A stretch of DNA of 64,000 nt. Origin: Trichuris trichiura. Lineage: Eukaryota > Nematoda > Enoplea > Trichinellida > Trichuridae. The first letter of the stretch is position 1, and the number at the start of each line of letters is the position of its first letter. The stretch covers positions 2,675,001-2,739,000 of the forward strand of contig JBAJFE010000011.1 in assembly GCA_037903355.1 (NCBI GenBank), in the 5' to 3' direction. The notes under the pieces were generated by a model. It did not search any database. It had not been told where the DNA came from and saw nothing but the letters and a program-made list of their open reading frames with translations. This document shows positions 57,001-64,000 of the stretch, piece after piece. The translations under genes were made by a program, and so were the position numbers.

Positions 57001-60000
57001 GTGAGATGTTTACTTACTTCGGCTCCGAAGCAACAGCCGATCCTTGAGTAGCATTTCTTGCGAGATGCCTGCGTTTATCGTTGTACCGGAATGTGCAGGA
57101 ACGAAGATGCATAACAAATGCAGCTGGCTAATCACGACAATACAGTTTGCCTTTACGAACACTCTCTTCCGATCTATACGGCCAGGTAAGCGTGTAGTAC
57201 GTCTCTGCATACGTATATACATTTGCCCTGTCGTTGTTATGCATTGTGTAGTGGACTGCGGCAGCCGTCTAGACCACAATGCGTCCAATCGGCTCCTTGA
57301 GCAACCAGCGTAGTGAGGCGCACGCACGCACGCACGCTGGCTGTTCGTTGTGACTGGGCGAAATCAATGAACCTACAACCATGAACGATCGCGTTTTTAC
57401 GACTTACTACTACTTCGTCTAGTTGCGCTCGGTGCGTCTTGCGTATCGGCTGTAGCTTTTTAAGAATCCGCGCCATAAAACTAGGGTGAGTTTTTCTTTT
57501 ACTCTTGCTCGCGCACGAGCCACTTACCTTCGTTGCTTGCTAAGCACATCTTCAGCCATTTCATATGCACATTCCGTGTTGCTTAGCTATTTGTGCCTAT
57601 GGCGCGTTGTCTCATTGCGCCTTCCCGCGGGAATTCTCGCTGTGGTAAAGGCAGTTCGTTTTATGCCCCTTTTGATGGCAATGCCTATTTGTGCCGCCCC
57701 GAAAATGTAGCACAATTAAGGGGCTCCTTCATTCTCAACGGGATTTGCGCGCATATCTTTTCCATGACGTCATCTTGTCTGCCAATGCAAAAGCCCACTG
57801 CATGTCTAATGCTCTCCCTGTCGCTCTGCATTTTCTCTTGATCGCTCAGATTTGCGTTTAAGTGTTTTTCCTACGATCGACGCGCGCGCACTCGGCAAGA
57901 GATTGTGTGCCAGTGGATGCGATTTGGTTTGTTTGGACGAACCTCGCGGGATGGGACAGTTTTCGACCAAGTTGTCTCAGCTTGCCTTCAAATCTATTGC
58001 CCCAATGTCCGTTGTTGCTTCGAGACGTCCCAGAGGCGGTGCCAACAATTTCTACGGCCATTGGACTCGCTCATTCTTGTTCTTCTGCTTGAGAAAAATT
58101 GATCTTTTTCGCAATCGTCCGCGCTCGTTTTATTTTTTTTTCCTCCGCTTGACGCTCGATCCACTTGTTGCTTTCCAGCGTTGAATACCTTTCAGCTCCT
58201 GTCGCCCGCGTCTCCAGGCGTACTGTAGAGGTTTGCAGGTTCACTAATTCGCGCTTTGCATTTGATTTGGTCCTTTCCCTTTCCGCGGCTTTTTTCCATC
58301 GAGGCAATCGTTTTCAATCCATTCGTTCGTCGCTTTCGACCAAGTGTTGAACCAGTTTCTGAGCTACCTATCTTTTCAGGTCCAACCTTTCAATTCACTG
58401 TATATTCGACTATTTTTCCGCACGGCTTTTGATTCGCCGTCGCTTTGTACAAGAGAGAAAGAGAGAGAGAGAGAGTTATTTATTTTGCAACTCTTCTACT
58501 TGACACGGGCAGGACCTAGCTAGCGTTTCTCTGGCTTTGCTTTCGTCGCAAGCCTATCCTGCTTTTCTTGCCTTCCGAATATGGGCGCTAATTAGCCAAC
58601 AGACAGCGCGAGAGAGAGAGAGAGAGGTGCGATAATGTAGTCAGTTTTGTTTGTGCCAGCCGGAGACAGCACAGCTGCTAAGCTTTTGCAGGCAGCCGTC
58701 CGAAGTGTTTGCGAAGTCGGTGTTCAATTACTTTTACCTTATTTATGCCGCGGTCAAACGAGTCCGCCGCTATCCCTTATCAGCTTGAAGGGCAGCAAAC
58801 TGTTGGCTCTTCTAAGCCAGTAAGCGGCTTCACGTGGTCGACTTAAACAAAAGTTTTCAGATTAGCGCAACGGCGGAGGAAAAACGCTGGCGGTCATATA
58901 TTAGCTGCATAAACGCGCGCGAGTTGGAATAAACAAGTTGAACACCCTTTGCAAACGTCCATTGCGTAAGCAGTTGGTCGCCCTTCTATTCGAAAAATTG
59001 AACTCTTCACTTCTCCTCGTCTTTTCTCCGTTTAGCTACGTGGAGAGATGGTCGAGCTTCCAAGCAAGCCGCAAATTTTCATTCGCTCTATGCTTTGCCA
59101 CTTTGTCATTGGCTCGGCGACACATTTCACGTCTGTCTTGTCGAGTAACTTTCCTTGGAAAACGTTCAGCAGCTGATATAGATAGATAGGCGAGGGCTTA
59201 GTCATGGCGCGGCGGTTTTGTATTCGGTTATCTACGATGATCCATCGCTTTCTTGGAAGTAGTTGCATCGAGCGCGCACAGTTGGTCGGTTAATTTGTTT
59301 TGCCATTTAATCTTTATTCTTGGCCTTATGTCCTCCGGTGGATTGGCCTCGTTCGAGCCCTGTCTCGCTCTTTTCAACGCGTCATGATAAAATCTGGCCA
59401 GCCGCGTTTGCTTGCAACAGTTCACTCTCTCTCTCTCTCTCCATCTTCGCTCTCTCTCTTTCTCTCTCGACGCTTAGTCATCATCAAAATTGCATCCATG
59501 CATTGCAGCTGCTCCTTCTCGTCTTTGTGGTTTTGTTGGACTGGTGCCAGTCGACGCTTCTTCAAGCCTACTTGCGTTAGCGCATTGTCGTACTCTCGTA
59601 GCCATTGTCGTAGTGTATAGCGATCGAGCCATAAATGGATGCCAAGGTTGGGCAGCTATATTTTCTCCACCGTGCGTGAACCAGTTCGGTGAGCAGCAGT
59701 AGAGTTTGTGCAGCGTCATTTTTTTGTCCCGGCAACTTTTTTGTCTTTAAAGATTGTTCTCGGAACATTTGTCGCTTTTCCTCACTTTAATAGGTAGGTG
59801 ATGCACTGACAAGTGTCGCGATCGATGCTTCTCAGGGAGAAACGGTCGCCGTGCATAGCAACAGATGTCGCATTCTTTTTTCTTCTCTGCTCAACTCTCA
59901 TACCCGTTCTTCGCGCGCTGACTGCTTTTCTTGACCAGTTAGAGTTGAGCTCGTCCGGTTCGGACGGATTTGTCGTTGCCGCGCCGCTGTGGTGGACATC

Positions 60001-62061
60001 TTGAAGAACTTTTTTTCCGCTGACGTGTTCTCGTTCGCTTTCGGCGGCAGCGGCCCAACCACTCGCCATCATGCGTCTACGATAGTATTGCCCTTTTTCG
60101 CACCGTCGTTGCCGGCATTGATTTCCATTTGTTTGCTGCTGCTCTTTTCGGTGAGTACATTAACGGCAACAGCGCGCCAACGCTTTTTTAATCGGCTGCT
60201 CGGTTGCTACAGTGCGAAAAATTATTGTCAGGTATCAACTTAGCTTTTGCGACTTGTTCAACCGCTATGGCGCTTTTATTTTCCCCTTTGTTCTTCGCTA
60301 AGGTTAACAATTGGGCGTTTCGCCAACGATTGTCTCCAAGCGCGTCTTTTGGTAATTTGCGTTGGAAGCAAAATAATTTTCCAACGTCTCCGACGAGTCA
60401 ACGGGCGTGCAAGAACTTTTCCCAAAAGGGAGACGCGCTCCCGACTTTTTAAAGCGCAAATATACGCTTGTTGCCGAGTTGGGCGCTCGCAAGTCGATAG
60501 GGGACCTTGCGGCGGCGGCGGCGGCTCCGTTGTTGTTGGCAAGTGGAAACGCGTCCAATTGGCCAAAATGGCGCGCGGGAATTGAGACATGAATAAGAAA
60601 TGTCGCCCAAATAAAAAGAGCAAAAGAAATCGTTACCGGCGTCGATATATGGATTTTTTGCAACCCGTAAGTTGCTCGTTGCGCGCGCAATCCATTTTTA
60701 GCCGCAATTCGCCGTGGTCAACGAAGGACGTCAGCGCTTGATGGCCTAATCTCCCTGTTTACCGACCAAGTGTTGTAGGCGCGCACGCAGGAGAGCTAAC
60801 CTTTCTCCCTTTTCCGTCAAAGTGCCACAATAATGACGATAGAGGGCGCTGCGGGTTGTTCCCGCATTTCGCCTGCTTGCTTGATGGTAGCAGTGGTGGT
60901 GGTGGTGAGAAGTGTTCGCCTTTCTCTATTTCCTGTTCCAGCCGATCGCGTTAAAGACGGTGCGCTGTCCATTCCGGGTGATCATTTTTCTTTTATGCTT
61001 TGTTGCAACTGCGCGCTACTCCATTACGATAGTATCATAGTGCGTAGTACGTCGCGTTGTTAGCGTCACTGCTCTGATGAATGACGTTTCGCTTGGCGAT
61101 TGAATTGCTGTTGCTTCTGGCGAAGCAAACTGCCACTGACACGGTGTGCTGCTGGTAATTACCATGCGGGTCGTTTCATCAATGGATCGCTCGTCGAAGG
61201 CCGCGCGCGTGCGCTGCTTGTAGGGAATTTTCTCTAGCCGGCTGGCTACTCGTTACGTTAGTGGCCAACCGTAACATGTAGAGAGAGAGAGAGAGGTGAA
61301 GTAAATTAGGGAAAACAAACTGCCCTTACAGCATGTGTAGCAGAAGATGACCGTATTGGGTCGAAACTATTCGACTTTATCTTTGTGCAGCTCGACCGCT
61401 CGTCCGTCGGGCGGCTACCAGTCAATGACTGTCGCTTTTGTCCGACGGATGAATGAATCAAAGTGAATCGATTCGCGAGGAGAAGAAATTTAAATGACGA
61501 ACGGTGGAAAAGCTGGTTTGTGTGCCGTTGTGCCGTGTCGTCGTCGTCATCGGCGCCAACGACGTGGCATCCGCGCGCGCGCTCGCTCGAGCTCTTCCTT
61601 TTTCTGTAGCCCATTTGGTTCCCCGCTGAGTTGCTTCCCGCCAGTTTCGACTGGTTCTCACTCCTTTTGATGACTTTCAACCGCCAAACCACAGTCGTCC
61701 ACCTTCGATGTTGTTTTGTTGATTCCGCAGGCGCGTGTTGCTATCATCGATCTCTAATCGCGCCTAATAAGGATCAACGATTTTGCGTAGGTTGGCTCTT
61801 TTCGCTCCTGCCGTAATTGCTGATCCGATAACTAACTGCGAGCATCTTCGTCGGATGAATGTCGAATTGTCGGACGCTTGTTGACGTCACCTGTCTTTGA
61901 TCTCTCCACGGTGTTGTTGTTTATTCTTCCTTCTTTAGAGAGTCACGCCAACGAAGCTCCGAACCTTTGCGGTCAGTACAACGTGACGGCATCCGCTGTA
62001 GGCGCCATTATGTGATATCAACGTTATTTCGTCGCGTACCTTTCGTGCAAGTACATTTCAA
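57001..62061. promoter_or_regulatory. Long non-coding, GA/CT-tract-bearing upstream region
   Basis: Composition changes here: higher GC, many Ser/Leu/Phe-rich chance ORFs and several simple dinucleotide tracts. (GA)n at 58452-58475, 58609-58627 and 61280-61296; (CT)n at 59424-59441 and 59450-59468; a GCAC run near 57311-57329; GGC repeats near 60513-60526. No ORF shows a domain. It lies upstream of a first coding exon at 62062, so a large promoter/5' UTR region is plausible, but this is inferred from position and composition only. Confidence 0.35.
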
Positions 62062-62173
62062 ATGCCGAGAAACACGTCAAAAGAGGTCCGATCGACCTTA
62101 GTGGTCGACGATGACGACGATCAGTTGGAAGTTGTAAAGCGACCACGACCTCAGCGTATTTCAGCAACGTCAG
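62062..62173 (+). CDS. Apparent first coding exon of a gene leaving the window
   Basis: An ATG followed by MPRNTSKEVRSTLVVDDDDD and then QLEVVKRPRPQRISATS, ending at a strong donor (cag|gtaagaa) at 62173/62174. The acidic run followed by a basic Arg/Pro/Lys run resembles the disordered N-terminus of a nuclear protein. No domain is visible. No clear next exon was found in the remaining 1.8 kb, so the first intron probably extends beyond the window. Family unknown. Confidence 0.45.
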
Positions 62174-64000
62174 GTAAGAAGCGCATTTTGCCGCGGCAAG
62201 TTAGGATAGGCGCGAACCTTTTCGGGTCAATCCTTTACGCGGTTCATCGGCTCGCCTAAGTTGAACATATAAGCAGCGGTAGGCACTGTTTGCTTAGAAT
62301 GGAAGGAGGCGCCCTTGGCGATGCTAATGCGATGTGTCAATGCGTGTACAGACATGCAGCGATCCCTTTAACCGATGTTTAAGGGAAAAAACATTGTCTG
62401 CCAATGCCGCCGGCAATTCCAACCTGTTTAGGCACGTAGGTTGGCCAAGGTGTTGTCAAGCGACTTTGCCAATTCACTGCAATCTCTCAATGTCTAATGT
62501 TAGGTTGCTTTTTTATTTTGAGAGAAAAAAAAGAGACTCAGTTCCCGTTTATTCAAATATAGACGCTCCTGCAAAATCCATTTGGTTTACATTGGAGTGT
62601 TGGAAGAAAAAAAAACACGAGCGTTTCGCTACGAGAGCGCTCTTTTCAGGTACTTCCTCATCGAAGTTCTAACAGCGTAATGCTTTTTGCTTCATTGCAT
62701 TATCGTTGTCCCGCGGCGAATCCGTTAAGCAGCAGAACAATCCAGTGAATGATTGCGTACTCTTTCATCAACAAAAGCCCGTACCGAATATATTCGACGT
62801 CTGTATATGCTGCGTGCAATATGTTTTTTTGCAAAGCTTCCCGCGTTTTCGGTAGTTTAAATCTCAATTCAGAAAGATAGTAGCCGCGCTTAGGCTCGCT
62901 GGAAAAAAAAAATAGTTGCTTTCCTTTGTTGGACGTCCATTGAATGGACGTTCAGACTCGTGGGAGAACTGCGGGTTTCACGGTCGTAGGTGTATTGTTA
63001 TTTTCGTCCCCTTATTAAGCGCTCCATTAGTTAGACACTGTTGGAAGTCCATATTTGTCTTCTTTCTCCTCCTCTTCCTTTGCGAGCGCGCGGGCGCACG
63101 GTTGTAACCGGCAATTCGTGTCAAGGTTACTACTACGCTCAGTAGACGCGATCTGTTACCCACTTTCTTCAATTCCAACAAGCCGTGCGAAATGGTGATT
63201 TAAGCGAAACTGTGTCAACCGATGTTTTGATTCCTTTCGAATGTCGTTTTTCTTAAAAATGCTGTTTACGGCAATCGAGCAGTGTTGGCTTACGTTAAGA
63301 TTGTTTTTAGTCCTTTTCGTTATCCTTTTTTTTCCACGCAAGCAACAGCTTGAAGGTGTGAATGCTATAACGTAGGGCGTTTCGCTGTTGAACTTTCTTC
63401 CGCCTTTAGCATTTGAAGGCTGCGTGCATTCTTTAGTGTCAGATTTGATGAGCTGAAATGGAAAATCACTTAGGCAGTCGCTCCGTAATGAAGAGTAATA
63501 TTTAGAACGTCAAGTGCATTGCCAGGCAACGGTTTTTTAAATTTATTTTTAACATGCGAACCGGTAATTTCTTTCGTGACGTAAATTTGAGCCTCACTTT
63601 TCTTTGCGTTCAATTATTGCGGATGGCTGCGAAAAATGCGGATATTTTCCGCGCTTTTACGAACTTGCGTAATTGGAAAGTTCTCCGCCGATCATTTCGT
63701 CTAGCCGATTTGGTCGGGTCGGCGTAAAAGGATGCATTTTGTTCTTTTGCCAGTAATCACTTGCACTTTTCCAAATTGGATGCGGTCGATAGTTGTTGCC
63801 GAAGGCGACGGTTGAATTGACTTGAAAAATTTGTTAATTATTGATGCAAAGGGATTTGATGAAGTGGCAAAAAGAGTATTGGAACAACGGCGGCCGTAGA
63901 GCCGCTCTTCCATTTGGAAACGACGACGAGGCGCGCTACTACTACTTTTTTGAGCGGCTAAACGATTTTCCTTGTCGACTAAATGGTGGCCTTTCTTTTG
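62174..64000. other. Putative first intron / no other gene seen
   Basis: Sequence after the exon at 62062 contains T-rich stretches and short ORFs only (62334-62672, 62916-63107, 63701-63913), none with protein-like features or paired splice signals that I can defend. Confidence 0.4.

Noticed and set aside
57237..57476. Minus-strand ORF starting MARILKKLQPIRKTHRAQLD with a gtaagt-like donor
   Set aside because: Looks like a possible first exon, but no partner exon or family could be found.
59782..60072. Minus-strand 96-codon ORF with a true ATG
   Set aside because: Low-complexity composition, no domain, no splice partners; such ORFs are frequent in this GC-richer block on both strands.
60276..60690. 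Minus-strand 128-codon ORF with a hydrophobic segment
   Set aside because: Runs through a GGC repeat that gives poly-Ala/Pro in several frames; no family features.

Overview
The window looks like nuclear DNA of an animal, most probably a nematode. The clearest marker is a cuticle collagen at 33305-35308 (minus strand) with a membrane-anchored N-terminal domain, a furin-like basic site and interrupted Gly-X-Y blocks. The other genes are ordinary animal genes broken by many short introns (about 35-70 nt with GT..AG ends) and a few introns of 0.8-1.4 kb. A single-copy XRCC2-like gene, a strongly conserved SIX1/2 gene and an EHBP1 that keeps its C-terminal prenylation box fit an early-branching (enoplean, clade I-like) nematode better than Caenorhabditis; that placement is inference.

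Layout. 0.6-2.5 kb: an unrecognised acidic, Asn/Pro-rich protein (+). 5.0-6.8 kb: MEPCE/BCDIN3-type 7SK capping methyltransferase (-). 7.3-9.7 kb: ATG16 autophagy protein (+), followed 121 bp later by an XRCC2-like RecA-family protein (+). 10.7-14.5 and 16.0-19.1 kb: two tandem class I alpha-1,2-mannosidases of family GH47 (-). 19.8-28.4 kb: twelve tRNA-Val sequences (one clearly decayed) with CAC and AAC anticodons, in inverted, partly palindromic units, with a PEBP-family gene at 24.1-25.1 kb inside the array. 31.1-32.1 kb: SIX1/2 homeobox gene (+). 33.3-35.3 kb: cuticle collagen (-). 37.2-39.2 kb: WDR83/MORG1 (+). 39.2-40.1 kb: small secreted-like ORFs. 40.4-41.6 kb: BTB-like protein (+). 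41.9-47.8 kb: EHBP1 (-). 49.7-51.0 kb: CANT1-type apyrase (-). 51.2-53.5 kb: a complete Tigger/pogo DNA transposon inside a TAA microsatellite. 53.5-62.0 kb: no confident gene; its last 4-5 kb carries GA/CT tracts. 62.06 kb: apparent first exon of a gene that runs off the window.

Functional links are mostly by cell compartment rather than by pathway. The mannosidases and the apyrase are secretory-pathway enzymes: N-glycan trimming/ER quality control and nucleoside-diphosphate removal. EHBP1 and ATG16 are membrane-trafficking and autophagy factors. MEPCE, SIX and XRCC2 are nuclear. The most unusual structure is the tRNA-Val array: divergent tRNA pairs 81-86 bp apart alternate with convergent pairs about 270-375 bp apart, and at 27337-28449 both the tRNAs and their spacers form one large inverted repeat.

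Gene spans run from the proposed start codon to the stop and include introns. Exon borders were placed by eye from splice signals, frame continuity and resemblance to known families.
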